The notes under the pieces are model-generated. The model had not been told where the DNA came from, made no database searches, and worked only from the letters and a program-made list of their open reading frames with translations. The position numbers and the translations under genes were made by a program. Shown here piece after piece: positions 33,576-45,458 of a DNA stretch of 64,000 nucleotides (position 1 is the first letter of the stretch; each line of letters opens with the position of its first letter). This DNA is from Nelumbo lutea (lineage: Eukaryota > Streptophyta > Magnoliopsida > Proteales > Nelumbonaceae), in NCBI GenBank assembly GCA_022828595.1, contig JAKGHH010000001.1, forward strand, positions 125,934,999-125,998,998. The letters are read 5' to 3'.

Positions 33576-35488
33576 GATGGTGAAGAGATGGGAGATCCAT
33601 CATATGGATGGCCGAACCCTACGGGAAGGTTGGGCAAAATTTCAAAAATTTCTTTACTCCCATCCGGGAATCCTATTCCCAATTTAGAAAACTGCATTTT
33701 CAAGGTTCGTTCTTGTAACCAAACCGGACCAAATCTGAAACCAAGATTAGGAAGGGATATACCTAATAGGGAATCCATGCAAAAAAGTTCCTCCCAACAC
33801 AGGTGTTTATGCCCAAAGAGTGTACCAAATCTTCCCTCCACTGAAGATGACAGCTTAGAATGAGGTAGGATCAACAGGTAGTTCTTCACCAAGAACTTGT
33901 GATTCTTCAGCAAGAATCGAATGGAGTAGTGAGCACAGCTTCAAAATTGTTTCTTCTGGCAAGAAACAATATCAAGATCAAATCTTGATCAGTTCCAAGA
34001 ATTGGAGATCGAACAGGGTAGGGCGGCAAGAGTTGGGAGAAAATGCACTGAAGGCAGAAACAATCAATCTGAGTTGTCTTCTCTATGTTGTGTGTCTTTT
34101 TCAAGTCCGCCCTGCTCTCTATTTATAGGTTTAAAGAGACAACCTCCTAATCTGATTAGGAGTCTCTTGATCCAAATCTTTATTTGGATCTGAACTCTTT
34201 AAGTGATAAGGATAATCCCTTATCTTATCTACAGTTCAAGATCAACTCATTCTTAATCAAATTAGGAGTTCCCCGATCCAAATATTTATTTGGATCTGGA
34301 CTCTTTAAGTGGATAAGAGTTATCCTCTTATCCTTATCTCTTGATCCAAACCCAGATCTGCTCCTATTTAATTAATCCAATTAACCCAGTTTGAAATGGG
34401 CTTTTAGGCCCATTTACGCTTTCAGGCTCACTTCCTTTTAATGCTGGCTAGCTTGGTTCTCTTTGTATGGCGTGGGACCCTAACATTGATCTACACATCA
34501 GCCACATGGGTTCATCCTAGTCTTTGTTATAAGGCCTAGACGAATTCACTGCTGAATACAGTAAACCCCTGAGTCCATCACTATGAGCTCTTAATGGGCC
34601 CAACATTTACACTAAATGGTCATTGGGTTCAACCATCTTATGAAGGCCCAAGGACTATGGGCAGATGCAAGATTAGCCCATCAGGTATAACCCTCAATGG
34701 TCTTACACTTAACCCCTCAGCCCATAATGATCAAACACAACCCGACAAGAGAGGACCTCTCCCTCGGCCACAAGGTATAGTGCTGCACTCTCTACTCACA
34801 TGGATCCCGGGAATTAAAACTTTTTTGCAAATAATTTGAAACCATAATAAATATATTTTGCAAAACCAAATTTCAAATATATTTGAAATCCACCGCCGGC
34901 ATTTTAGGTTTCCATCAAAGAGAGTGCATTTTCCCAACCATTCAGTTTGTCCGACATGGGGCTGATCCTGTCACTATGATCATCTACTCAGACGAATTCT
35001 CGGACTGTCCCAACATATCCAGGTTTTGACCCCCTCTAAGGATCTCATTGATTGGCACATCAAAGACAACCCAATCCGACACTTAGTACAATATCGTAAT
35101 CGAGTCTAGGGGTCAGGTGTAACATTCCAATTTTGCCCATCTATCTCCAACGTCCAAGGCAACACTGGAATTTTGGTTCGTTTTTAGGGTTTCAAGAAAA
35201 CTCACACTACATGTACCTCAGGTCTCACCCTGGCAGTTGAAACAAGCTACCCCAACCAACTTGGCAGTACATCAGTGTCAACCTTGGTAGGATAAATCTC
35301 CCTAGACCTATCCAACGACTGTGAAGGTTCTAAACTAACATGAGTTTCATAAGTGTCTAGTTTAAGGGCATTACACGAAAACACACCACAATAACATGAA
35401 TCAAATATGTACTTTATTCATTTACAATAAATGTCATAATGTACATCATGCTGATTGGAGCTAAGGGCATTCACTGTCTAACAGATGG
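33576..35488. mobile_element. Solo LTR (family S, copy 2) inside Copia-C
   Basis: The LTR 33581-35483 (1903 bp) starts TGAAGAGATGGGAG and ends CACTGTCTAACA, with GATGG at 33576-33580 and 35484-35488 as target duplication. It splits the Copia-C protease-downstream region: DGSFAPISSKG lies on the right of it and the continuation (ATDSLVL-like) on the left. It aligns throughout with copy 1. Confidence 0.85.
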
Positions 35489-36767
35489 TTCCCTTACTGG
35501 AGATAGGAGCAAAGGAGCCATCAACTAGGGTGATTTTGTCACGGCCAGGAAGTAAATCATAAGAAACAAACAAATTGGAAAGGCTGGTCATATGATCAGA
35601 AACACCGAAATCAATAATCCAAGGGATCCTATGATTACTTGAGATAGTTGCATGATTGGCAGAAGCCCGTATACCTAAATGAGCAAATGTAGAAGAGCTT
35701 GAATTTCTTGGAGGGTTGGAAGAAGAGGCCACACCCTCTAGGTGACTGATCATCCTTCCAAACTTCTCATACTCTGCCTTCATAGCTGCTAACTACTCAC
35801 TAACAGTCATCTCTTCAGTTAGCCATCTGTCACTATCTTGACCAGCAATAATGTTGGCACTCCTTGCCTTCATATTATCAGACTTATTTTGAAAACGAAG
35901 AGGAAGAAGCTCTGGATGCAATTTCCAACACTTGTCTTTAGTGTGTTTTGGTTTCTTATTGTACTCACAAATGATTTTTTTCTTCCCTGGGCCAACTGGA
36001 TTTCCTGTAACTCCCTTAGGTTTCACTCCCATATTAGCAAAGTGATCATTTAGACTAGCCCCTTGAACCTGGAATAGTCTCCTGCTTTCTTCACTACTTA
36101 CCAAGGCATAGGCTTGAGATAGTGAAATGCTATCCTTGGATAAGATATTATGCTTTGTGATGTCAATATTCTGGGTTCAGTCCTGTCAAAAACTTCAAAA
36201 CACCCTGTTTCTCTCAACAAGTTTTTCTGTAGGTCTCAGCATCATTATTGGTTTCCCAGGCTAACAACTTCTATCAAATCAATTTCATGCCATAGAGACT
36301 TCAATATTGAGAAATAAACAGCTAAAGGTTTCTCCCCTTGTTTCAAATTCTTCACATCAACTCCTCAACTTGTATGCTCTAGCTACATTTAATTTCTGGG
36401 AATAGGTTTCAGCAACACTATCCCCAATTTCCTTTGCTGAATTCATCCACAAATAGTGTTGACTAATCTGAGGTTGCATTGGATTCACAAGCCATCCAAT
36501 TACAGTATAATTTTCTCGCATCCATTTTTCATAGGATGGGTCATCTTCCAGGGGAGCCTTTTTTGTTCTCGGAAATAAAACCCCGTTTGCCTGTACTGCA
36601 GATATGAATTTTTACTGATTGTGACCAAGCCAGATAATTAGTTTCATCTAGCTTGACTGTGGTCACAGCCAGTAGAGAGTCAGCAAAGGCTCCCAGAACC
36701 TGTTCGGATTCAGCAACATGCTTGTTTTCAACTTCTGAAGGGTCCATCTTCTTAAAATACTTTCAAA
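35489..36767 (-). pseudogene. Copia-C gag and protease
   Basis: The gag start MDPSEVENKHVAESEQVLGA is at ~36747. Then come TTVKLDETNYLAWSQSVKIH, a broken middle part, and a knuckle CEYNKKPKHTKDKC in which the second Cys is Asn. The protease site is WIIDFGVSDHM (~35600), with Phe in place of Ser in D-S-G. It ends at the solo LTR. Confidence 0.8.
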
Positions 36768-37220
36768 AATAACTTCTAATAACTTTCAATAACAATCAAT
36801 GAAGGCAGAAGAAAAAATGTGTTGTGAGTCATCTCTATGACGCCGTACCTGCTAAATGCGTCACACCCGGAACCCGGGAGAAATAGAGAAAACTCAGTCG
36901 GACCTTGTAGACTTCACAGAACACCAAGCAACTTGAATCAATCTTGAAGATGAAGAATAAGTCTTCCAGTCAATGAGCGCCCAGGTCAAACTCCTTGTGG
37001 GGCCCGCAATCAGATTTGTCAAAAAAAGTTAGGGTTTCGAGCAACACACTTGAAAACTGTCAGGAGGACAACAAAACCAGTCCCCTTCTCTCCAGAAAAC
37101 CACTAACAACTGGGCTGAAATAGGTTTCTTTAACTATTCATCCGATTCAGTTCTCCATATACACTGTGTATGGGAAAAAAGAGGTGAAAAAGAGAAGAAG
37201 AAGAGCCTGCTCTGATACCT

Positions 37221-37558
37221 AGAAGAAAAACATCCTTTTGAAATGAAAGGACTGTTTGAAATATTTGCAAGAAAATTGATTGAAAAGTAGCAGAAATCAG
37301 GTTTTCAAGAAGAGAGAAGAGGAAAGAAGGTGGCGGCAATAAGGGTTCAGGGAGAGATCGAACATAATCTCCTCTTATACCCCTAATCCCATTTCATTAA
37401 CTTAAACTTTAGTAATTTACAGAGAGGCCCTGGTTGGGCAGAAAAATTAAAAAAAAACATAAGAGAAATAAAGCCCAAATAAGGCCCATTACTGCAAAGA
37501 AATAAAAAGATAAAAATGGGCAAACAGCCTATGGGCCATTTGGCCCATCTTCTCTACA
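37221..37558 (-). repeat. Copia-C 5' LTR
   Basis: 338 bp, agaagaaaaacatcc to cttctctaca, next to the primer-site complement at 37209-37219 and followed by GAAAC. Differences from the 3' LTR are a modest number of substitutions and short indels. Confidence 0.82.
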
Positions 37559-37563
37559 GAAAC

Positions 37564-38066
37564 AAAGGTGATGGACATAAGTACATAACATAAGAGTGCT
37601 AAAAAATTAAGAAAACAGAAGAGGAACATGCATGGGCTTTGCTGTTTAGAGATTGCTGAAACATAGGAAAACAACAAATAGATAGAGGAAGATGGACAAA
37701 AAAATTGAAACGACAATTGTGGAATAAAAAAGATTAACCTAATATCCAACAGAGAATCCCTAATCCCTATTAAGTTTTTCTAGGAGTAATCCCTAATCCC
37801 TATTAGGTTTTTCTAGGAGTCGGTACCTAGAGTTGGAGTCAGCACCTTTCGTAAGTTTGGACTCAGCACTAAACACATCTGTAGAGAAAACTCTTCATTC
37901 ATTTAATCAATGGCTTGAATAAACTAATATCCCAATACATGGAGTGTTTATTAGAAAAATACAAAGGCCGATCTAAGATCTACAGAATTTTTGATTTTCC
38001 TGAACGTGAAAAGAACTAAAAAAACTTGCATTTAAAAATCCTATTTAAAACAACTAGAAGATCAAA
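37564..38066. other. MORC intron 3, short tandem duplication
   Basis: No gene. At ~37755-37820 a 33-base unit taatccctaatccctatta then agtttttctaggag is repeated twice in tandem. Otherwise plain AT-rich sequence. Confidence 0.5.
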
Positions 38067-38778
38067 GGTAAATCTTTGACGGGATTATGGGAAGAGTGTT
38101 AAGTTCCATAGGAAGATCCAAAGGCTAATAGGCAAAATTAAAGAGTGGAATAGGGAACATTTTGGGAGAGTGGAGGAGAGGAAGTTAAATGTTACCTCCA
38201 AAAACATTTTGGGATCCCCTTTCTTCCTTCCTTTTTACCTTGATAACAGATGTGTTTAGTAGGCTTATTCTTGTGAGTTGATACTATGGATTTGATTAGA
38301 GGCTGGAGGGTAAGGTACAGAGGGCACTGTCCTAACACACTTATTGTTTGTAGATGATACAATCATTTTCTATGAGACAGGAGACCCATGGAAGGCAAGA
38401 AACTTGAAACAAGTGATAAAGCTGTTTTAATTCACTTCTACGTTGAAGTTTAATTTTGAAATGTATTGTGTCGGGGGTCTGAATTTAGCATCTTGGATGA
38501 GATTTTATCTCCCTTTCTTCCTTCCTTTTCCCTCTCTTTTGGTTTCAGCTGGAATTTGGGTTTTAGGAGGATTTGAGAGACCTTTGAGCTTGATCAGGTT
38601 GCTTTGCTCCTCAACTCCTTGGATCTAGTTTGTTTGGATCCTTCCAAACCTGATGGTTGCATTTGGATTCCTAGCTCGTCGGGCTCCTTTACTTGTGCTT
38701 CCTTCTTTTCCTCCTTGTGCCCAGTTCCTAATTCCCAGCCTTCTTTAGCAAGGAACTTTGGTCCAAACCTATCCCTCC

Positions 38779-38928
38779 AAGAGTGGGAGCTCTTTGTTTT
38801 TTTGATGAATGATAATAAATTTATTAATTCAGAAGCAGATTTAGAGTGAGTTCATACAAAATCCTAGGGAGAGGCGCGAGCTGCAGCCCCTCCTTGAATC
38901 TTACAAGTAAGAGTGGGAGCTCTTTGTT
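38779..38928 (-). mobile_element. 110-bp LINE/SINE tail inside LINE-B, 20-bp target duplication
   Basis: aagagtgggagctctttgtt at 38779-38798 is repeated exactly at 38909-38928. The 110 bases between start tttttgatgaatgataat, a reversed poly-A end of LINE type. It is a later insertion into LINE-B. Source family not identified. Confidence 0.8.
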
Positions 38929-39399
38929 GGGAAGTGTCTCTTGGAAAATTAATTACCTTGGATGTCTTGCAAGTTAAAAGACCTAATCTTTGTATCTCCC
39001 CTAACTGATGTACCCTCTGCAAAGCAGATGGGGAAAGTTGCCACCATTTACTAATATCTTGCCCTGTTGTGGCTGGTCTTTGGGAGAAGCTCTTTGGTCT
39101 TTTTGGTTGCAGGTGGACTGAACTGGTGCAGATCAGTAGTCTTTTTGTCCCTTCAACCTTCTTTCTGGCGGAAGAGAAGGGGTAGAGTCTTGTGGAGGTG
39201 CGCTAGAGCTGCCCTAATGTGGACTGTTTGGGAGGAAAGGAATGCTAGAATCTTCAATGACAAGGAAAAGGATGAGTCTAGTATTTGGGAAAGCACTCTA
39301 AATAGGACTATAAATTGGGTAAAGTCCTTGGACCTCTTTTCACCCTTCTCCTTTTGATGACATCTGGAGAAATTGGGAGCAAGTTGCCAACAATTCTGC

Positions 39400-39856
39400 T
39401 GCAAGAAACAAACCTTTGGTGGAGTGGAGACCTCCTGAAGTAGGTGTTATTAAGTTAAACATTGATGGCAGTAGTATTGGTTACCCAGGGCCATCTGGAG
39501 TTGGGGGAGTCTTCAGAAATGCTGAGGGCCAGGTTGTAGCCCTATTTTCTGGTCCTATAGGTGAGGGAGACTCAGTTAATGCATAAGTTCAAGCTGTAGT
39601 TAAAGGGTCAGAGATTGCAAAGGATCTGGGTGTTGGAAACTTGTTAATTGAGGGCGACTCTAAACTGGTTATCGAATGGCTGAAAGAGCTGGAAACTATA
39701 GCTTGGTCCTATAGTGGGGCTATAAGAAGGTTCAAATGCTTAACTACTAATATAACAGTCAGAGTTCAATGGGAAAGAAGATCGGCAAATTAGATGGCAG
39801 ATTTTCTAGCCAAACAAGGGGCATATAGAAACCCTTTCTTTTGGGATCAATTGTAA
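39400..39856 (+). pseudogene. LINE-B RNase H domain
   Basis: VEWRPPEVGVIKLNIDGSSI then GYPGPSGVGGVFRNAEGQVV, then LLIEGDSKLVIEWLKELE and RRSAN, stop, MADFLAKQGA. IDG and EGD, the first acidic residues, are kept; stops lie at ~39585 and ~39790. End of a plant L1-type LINE. Confidence 0.78.
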
Positions 39857-39978
39857 ACTGTGTTGTAGTTTAGAGGCGGCAACTCACGCCTCTTTATGGG
39901 GAGCTTGCTCTATGTAACCTTTTACTTGTGTTTTTTAATCAATAAAGTTATATTACTTATATAAAAAAGGTAAATCTT

Positions 39979-40535
39979 GAGGAATGACCCATTATTCAGT
40001 ATATTGTGAATCCAATCAGAGATTTGATTGGGAGAATCAAATCCAAATTATGTAGGCTAGGCTCCCTTGAGTTAGACAGGTATTATGCTTTCTGAAGTGA
40101 GTGAAGTTTGTGAGCCTTGGCACTCGACTCAATGACTTGTTAACTTTACTGCTGCAGCTTTTTGGGCCCATGGAATTAGAAATGACTTATGTGAATTTGT
40201 GATGTTGAAATGCTAGTCTGTAGTGACAGCCACATGAATATCCATATATACCATAGAGAAGTATGCATTTACCTTTCCCTAGATTTTCATAGAGAAGTCT
40301 GTTGTGACAGCCACATGGAATTAGACAGGACTTATGTTAAAGTTGGGGTCTGTTTTGAAATTAAGCGACTATTATGTGTGTACATACCTTTTATTTTTAG
40401 TTTGTATTTCCATAGGGAATTTTGAGTGCTTTGTGTAGTCATTCCTGCTTTATCTCTTCTATTTGGTTTAGTTTCCTTCTTTCTTTCTTTCCTTTTTTTG
40501 GAAATCTGATCAGGCATCTTCATTTTTTTTCCTAG
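39979..40535. other. MORC intron 3, last part
   Basis: No gene recognised. At 40205-40345 a segment with gacagccacatg and catagagaagt is repeated imperfectly (period ~85). The last 60 bases form a T/C-rich tract leading into the exon 4 acceptor. Confidence 0.5.
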
Positions 40536-40611
40536 ATGGCAATGGATTCAAGACAAGTACCATGCGTCTAGGTGCTGATGTTATTGTGTTTAGTCGAGCA
40601 ACTAATGGAAG
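40536..40611 (+). CDS. MORC1: MORC exon 4 (ATP-lid motif)
   Basis: The exon is 76 bases between cctag and gtggtt. Joined to exon 3 it reads YGNGFKTSTMRLGADVIVFS then RATNG, the G2 (GxxGxG-like) lid of the GHKL ATPase, ending with AG of a split Ser codon. The intron before it is ~22.9 kb as assembled, but about 9.4 kb of that is probably the falsely duplicated block plus gap. The reading frame is intact. Confidence 0.9.
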
Positions 40612-40979
40612 GTGGTTTCTGTCTATTGTTAAGTTGGATACAGTTTACATATTTTTTTGGTTGACAAATAGATTATCTTTTCTATTTCAATGAGATTCCT
40701 AAAATTGAATTGTGTGGGAAATCTGATGTTGTTTCTTTTTAAAAATGTTTTCCTTTTATTTTCTTATTGGTAATAGTGTATAATTTATGCTAATAAAGAA
40801 AAACATATCGAGGATACAAAGGGAAAGAAAATCAAATAAAAGAGGAAAAATGTGAAATCCCTTGGACCTAACACCATCAATAGTATACCATTCAAACTAA
40901 AAAAGCTCTAGAAGAATTCCCCCCTCCCCTCTGTATATAAACAAGCAAATCCAGAAACTGGGTAGAAATAAGCAAGAAA
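40612..40979. other. MORC intron 4, first part
   Basis: AT-rich intronic sequence with no recognisable element. Confidence 0.4.
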
Positions 40980-41071
40980 CAGAAAAGGAAGGTTTGGTGA
41001 GGCAGGTTTTATGCAAATCTAAGGCCCCAGTGAATCCAAGAAAGTTAAAAGGGACCTAATAAAGTAATAAT

Positions 41072-43181
41072 GGACAGCTGATTTAAGGGAGGTAAGGAAT
41101 CTGAAGGATTTAATGATTCACTTTGAGAGGGCCTCAAATTTGTTGGTAAATTTTGAGAAGAGTTGTGTTGTGGGAGTTCATTTGAACAAAGAGGAGATGG
41201 AGTCTATAGCAGCCTTATTAGAATGTACTTGCTCTCAGTGGCCTCTATCCTACCTAGGACTTCCATTAGGTGCAAATCCAAAGGAAAGTAGGTTCTGGAA
41301 CCCGGTGGTGGAAAAATTCGAAAAAAGATTGGCAGCTTGGAAGAGAAGCTATATTTCCATGGGTGGTAGAGTTACTTTGATTAAAGCAACTTTAGCAAAC
41401 TTGCCTTTATACTTCTTGTCAGTCTTTAGAATTCCTAAAAGGGAGGCAAAAAGGTTGGAAAAACTGATGAGGGACTTCTTATGGGAACCTGGAGAAGAGA
41501 AAAAGATCACTTGATTAGGTGGGAGGTGGTGAGTCGGAGCAAAAAAGGTCTAGGCTTAGGGAATGTGGTGAGTAAGAATGAGGCTCTTTTTGGTAAATGG
41601 CTTTGGAGGTGGCCCCTAGAGAGGGAGAGGTTGTGGCATGAAGTTGTGAAAAGTATCCATGTCTGTTTTGAATCAGATTGGGATGCAGGGGTATCATGAA
41701 GGGCTTTGCTCACAACAGCTTGGAAGGCTATCTCTGGCATTCTCCCTAAATTCCTCGATTTTGTTTGGTACAATGCTTGTTCTGGAAACTCCATTCTTTT
41801 TTGGGAAGATACTTGGTTGAGCACTTAACCCCTAAAAAACCGTTTCCCTTGTCTCTATTCCATCTCTCTCTTTAAAAGGAAACCCATTTCATGGTTCCTT
41901 TCCCCCTTGGTGTTCTCCCTTTGGCTTTAAATTGGGATTTTGGGTTTCGAAGAGGGTTAAGGGATGAAGAATTTTCTTGTGTTTCAGAGCTTTTCTTGCT
42001 TCTAGATTTGGTGTGTCTGGACCCCACTAACCTGGATAAAAGAGTTTGGTTCCTAACCCCGGTTGGCTCTTTCACTTGTGCATCTTTTCTTTAAAGCCCT
42101 TTGCTCTAACCCTTCCTTTCAGGTCTTCCCTGTTAAAGAGGTTTGGTCAAAGCCAATACCCCCCAAAATAGCAGTGTTCTGTTGGGAAGCCTATGTGTAA
42201 AGTGAAGGGTGAGGACTGTAATCATTTGCTGATATCGTGCTCCTTTGCTGCCAATATTTGGAACTGGGTTGTTTCCTTATTTGGGTGCAGGTGTTACTTT
42301 CCCTCTGAAGTAAAGCTGCTGTTCACTCCAGCTACTCTTGGGAGATTGACAAAAAGAGGGAAGCTAATGTGGAAATGTATCAGAGCCGCTACCTTGTGGA
42401 TTTTATGAGAGGAGAGAAATGCTAGAATATTTCAAGAAAAGGAAAGAAGTCTTGCTGAAATCAAGGAATGCATATTGACAAGGACAATCTCATGGTTGAA
42501 ATCTTCACAATTGTTGGCAGATTTCTCCTTTGATGACTTAAGGAGAAACTGGGCAGCAGTGGCTTCTACAGTCTCCACCAAGAACAAATCACAAGTTGAA
42601 TGGAAACCCCCACCAGATGGAGTGGTAAAATTGAATTTTGATGGCAGCTGCCAAGGTAACCTAGGGCCATGTGGAATTGGTGGGATTCTGAGAGACAAAG
42701 ACAACAATATGTGACTCTATTTTCAGGACCAGTCGGTGAAGGTGGTTCTGTAAGGGCAGAGTTACTAGCAGTGGTACAAGGTACACAGATGGCTAGTCAA
42801 ATTGGAGTGAACAATTTGTTAGTAGAAGGGGATTCCAAGGTAGTAGTGGGCTGGCTGAATAGCCCAGATACAGCTTGTTGGGACTACAGGGATCTGTTAA
42901 AGAAAGTTAAATGGATGACAAGAAATATGACTGTCAGGTTTCAGTGGTCAGCAGATCAGCAAATGCAATGGCTAATTCTCTGGCCAAGCAAGGGGTGTCA
43001 AGGGGAGATCTGTTTTGGGCTACTTTGTAATTTGTGTTTCAGGCTTGGGCATGTTTAGTGCAAATGATTCAGTCCTCGGGGGAGGTAACATCTTGTGCCT
43101 CTTCCTAGGCTGATTGTATTTCTGTTATTTGAATTAATAAAATTACTCTCATTTATCAAAAACAAAAAAGGACAGCTGATT
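41072..43181 (+). mobile_element. LINE-G (+) with 12-bp target duplication
   Basis: GGACAGCTGATT at 41072-41083 recurs at 43170-43181. The element 41084-43169 (2086 bp) is 5'-truncated inside RT (NFEKSCVVGVHLNKEEMESI, LSYLGLPLGANPKESRFW). It continues through zf-RVT and RNase H (VKLNFDGSCQGNLGPCGIGG, LLVEGDSKVVVGWLNS) and ends atttatcaaaaacaaaaaa. The catalytic RT box is outside the retained part. Confidence 0.82.
41113..43058 (+). pseudogene. LINE-G RT C-terminal part, zf-RVT and RNase H
   Basis: The 133-codon frame at 41113 gives the end of RT (VTLIKATLANLPLYFLSVFR IPKREAKRLEKLMRDFLWEP). Frameshifts follow at ~41510, ~41700 (stop), ~42190 (zf-RVT with an internal deletion, MCKVKGEDCNHLLISC), ~42405 and ~42713. 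RNase H keeps NFDG and EGD. Confidence 0.78.
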
Positions 43182-45055
43182 CACATCACAAAGGTTTTTT
43201 TCTAGGTTGAAAGATGGTCTTACTAGTGCAGGTCCAAGTAGTAAGTTCAAGAGGGTCTACAGAAGGAAAAGAACAAAAGATAAAAAACCTGCTTGATTAG
43301 TGCAGAAGCCAGAGAGATTCCTTTGGTCCAGATTCCAGATTGTTGTAATGATGAATCTCTTTCTGATGCTCATACTGAAGAAGTGGTTTCTAGAAAGAGA
43401 TTTGAAGCCAACTTCAGTGATTCAAATTCTATGGAAGAAAATATGGACAAAAGGGATTCAGAACCAACTTCAGGTTTTCAAAAAGAAGCTTTACTAGGGG
43501 AAAAGAAGGTGGAGGGGAATAAGGACGATTTAGAGGAAAAGACTGCAAAAGGGGTTGAGAATGATGAGGAAGCGATTATTGATTGAATGAGGAAAAGAAA
43601 AGGAAATTTAGACTTGGAAAAAATAGTGGAAACTGAAGTCCAATTTAGCAAGATTTTAAGGTTATCGTTTTTGCAGGGTAGGAATTTGTGAGAAAATTGT
43701 TCCAGTAATTGGAAGAAATCTCTTTTGAACAAGGAAATCTTTAAGGGGAAGAAGAGCTGATTGGTGAAAGTAGTTAGTTCTGTTTATCATGCAAAAAGCT
43801 TAAGAGTTGGAGCTTATCAGGAGTTTTAGGGTTGGCCGAGATAATATCTGTATCTCACACTTCCAGTATGCAGACAGCACCATTTTCCTTCTTTAAGGTA
43901 ATGTATATTATGTCCAAAACCTCAGTAGGACACTGACGTGCTTTGGAGCAATGACAGGGCTGAGGACTAACCTTGATAAGAGCAATATAATTGGCATAAA
44001 CACCTCCCCTGAAGTGTTGTGTGAGCTGCAGGAAGCTTTGGGTTGTAGGATTGAAACTTGGCCTATAACCTATTTGGGCCTTCCTCTAGGATGCAATCCC
44101 AAGGCCATGGGATTTTGGGATCCCCATTGTGGAGACTTGTGAGAAACACTTGCAAGTTGAAAAAGAAATTACATCTCAAAATTTGGTAGACTTACCTTGA
44201 TTAGGTCCACCCTTTCTAACCTCCTTACCTACTATCTTTCTCTTCAGAATCCTGGCCAAGGTGAGGAAAGTCTTAGAAAAATTGCAATGGAACTTCTTGT
44301 GGGATGGAGGAGGTGAAAGGGGAGACCACTTGGTGAATTGGGATATAGTTTGCAGTCTTAAGGAAAAAGGAGGTTTCAGGCTGGGACATTTAGAGGAAAT
44401 GAATATTGCTCTCCTTGGGAAATGGCTTTGGAGATTCAAGAAGGATCAGAACTCCCTATGGGCTTCAGTTATCTCCAGGAAGTATGGTTGGAGAAGTCTT
44501 GGAGGAGGCAACGACAGCTTCTACTTGAGGTTTCTGCAGCCAATCCCTGTAAACCCTAGATTCCTTTTCTCCCTGCTTCAAGTTCAGGCTAGGTACCGGT
44601 GACAATATCAGGCTCCAGCCTGATCTTTGGTGAGGAGATAGACCACTCGTGGAGGTCTTCCCATCCCTCTATAGGCTAGTCCAAATAAACACACCCTAGT
44701 ATCTTCTACTGTGCTTCAAGATAATTGTAGTCTGTTCTATAACTTCCACTTTAGAAGAACCTTGAAATACTCTGAGATTGAAGAACTTTAATCCCTCATT
44801 TCCCAGCTCTCAGAGGTCTTCATTTCTAACTCTATCCTGGATACGCTAATCTGGTCCCTAACCCCAATGGCACCCTTATTACTAAGTCTTTTTTCCACCA
44901 GCTTGTTGTCACCTCCAGCTCCACAACTCCTACTTTTCCAGCTAAAAGGATCTGGCTCTCTTAAATCTGCCTGAGGTTTTCCTTCTTCGGTTGGGAGGTG
45001 GCTTGGGGAAGGCTGAATACTTTTGACACCCTCCCAGAAAAGAAAAAAAAAAAAA

Positions 45056-45458
45056 GAGAGAGAGGGTCTTCTTATCTCCCCATGTTTGTATTATCTATTG
45101 TGTAAGGAAGGCCCTTGTTAGATTTTGGCTACTCTTTTTTGGGATACCCATGGGTTTGTATTTACCTTACTACTAACATGTTAATGTATCTTTTTTTTAG
45201 TTTATACCTTTAAAATATTGTATAATACCCACATCTTATTTATATTTTTTGAAATAGGTAGAAGCCCTTTGTATGTTTTCTTGTGGTCAACCTCACAATT
45301 AATACTAAAAGCTACATGTTTTCTAAATTGATTCTCTTTATAACCACTGATTTGGTTTACTCTTTCATACAGTTAATATTTAGATGCTGGTTGTTTACTC
45401 CTAATTCTCGTTGTTGTCTAACTTTGTTTACAATTTTACATGCATGTTTTACTTCTAG
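45056..45458. other. MORC intron 4, last part
   Basis: T-rich intronic sequence; no element recognised. The last 60 bases are pyrimidine-rich leading to the exon 5 acceptor. Confidence 0.4.

Larger units (their letters stand above)
27955..37563 (-). mobile_element. Copia-C: complete nested Ty1/Copia element (-)
   Basis: The element 27960-37558 has two LTRs (27960-28299, 37221-37558) and a 5-bp target duplication GAAAC (27955-27959, 37559-37563). A polypurine tract (in reverse cttgagggggag) lies inside the left LTR and a primer-site complement gctctgatacc at 37209-37219. On the minus strand the order is gag, protease, integrase, RT, RNase H. Two insertions (29998-32191 plus its 8-bp duplication, and 33581-35483 plus its 5-bp duplication) account for ~4.1 kb, so the original was ~5.5 kb, normal for Copia. 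Stops, shifts and lost residues make it dead. Confidence 0.9.
38067..39978 (+). mobile_element. LINE-B: internally deleted LINE (+) with 10-bp target duplication
   Basis: GGTAAATCTT at 38067-38076 recurs at 39969-39978. The element 38077-39968 ends in tatataaaaaa. It begins in the RT linker (RKIHRKIQRLIGKIKEW-like) and jumps by deletion into RT near LLFVDDTIIFYETGDP (~38345). It continues through zf-RVT (CTLCKADGESCHHLL ~39010, WRCARAALMWTVWEERNARI ~39195) to RNase H. It belongs to the LINE-A group. Many stops. Confidence 0.8.
40980..45055 (+). mobile_element. LINE-H (+), split by LINE-G
   Basis: The left part 40980-41083 and right part 43182-45055 flank LINE-G. The right part begins with an acidic, non-conserved ORF1/linker region (43293-43586). 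After an internal deletion it enters RT at QYADSTIFL (~43860, Ser for the second Asp). It continues with GLRTNLDKSNIIGI, TYLGLPLGCNPKAMGFW and WDGGGERGDHLVNWDIVCSL KEKGG, and fades after ~44980 in an A-rich tract. The 3' border is uncertain. Confidence 0.65.

Noticed and set aside
30660..34330. Recurring ctcctaatc..attaggag words in the family S LTRs as a CRISPR-like array
   Set aside because: Only two or three imperfect copies, irregular spacing, eukaryotic context and location inside LTRs.
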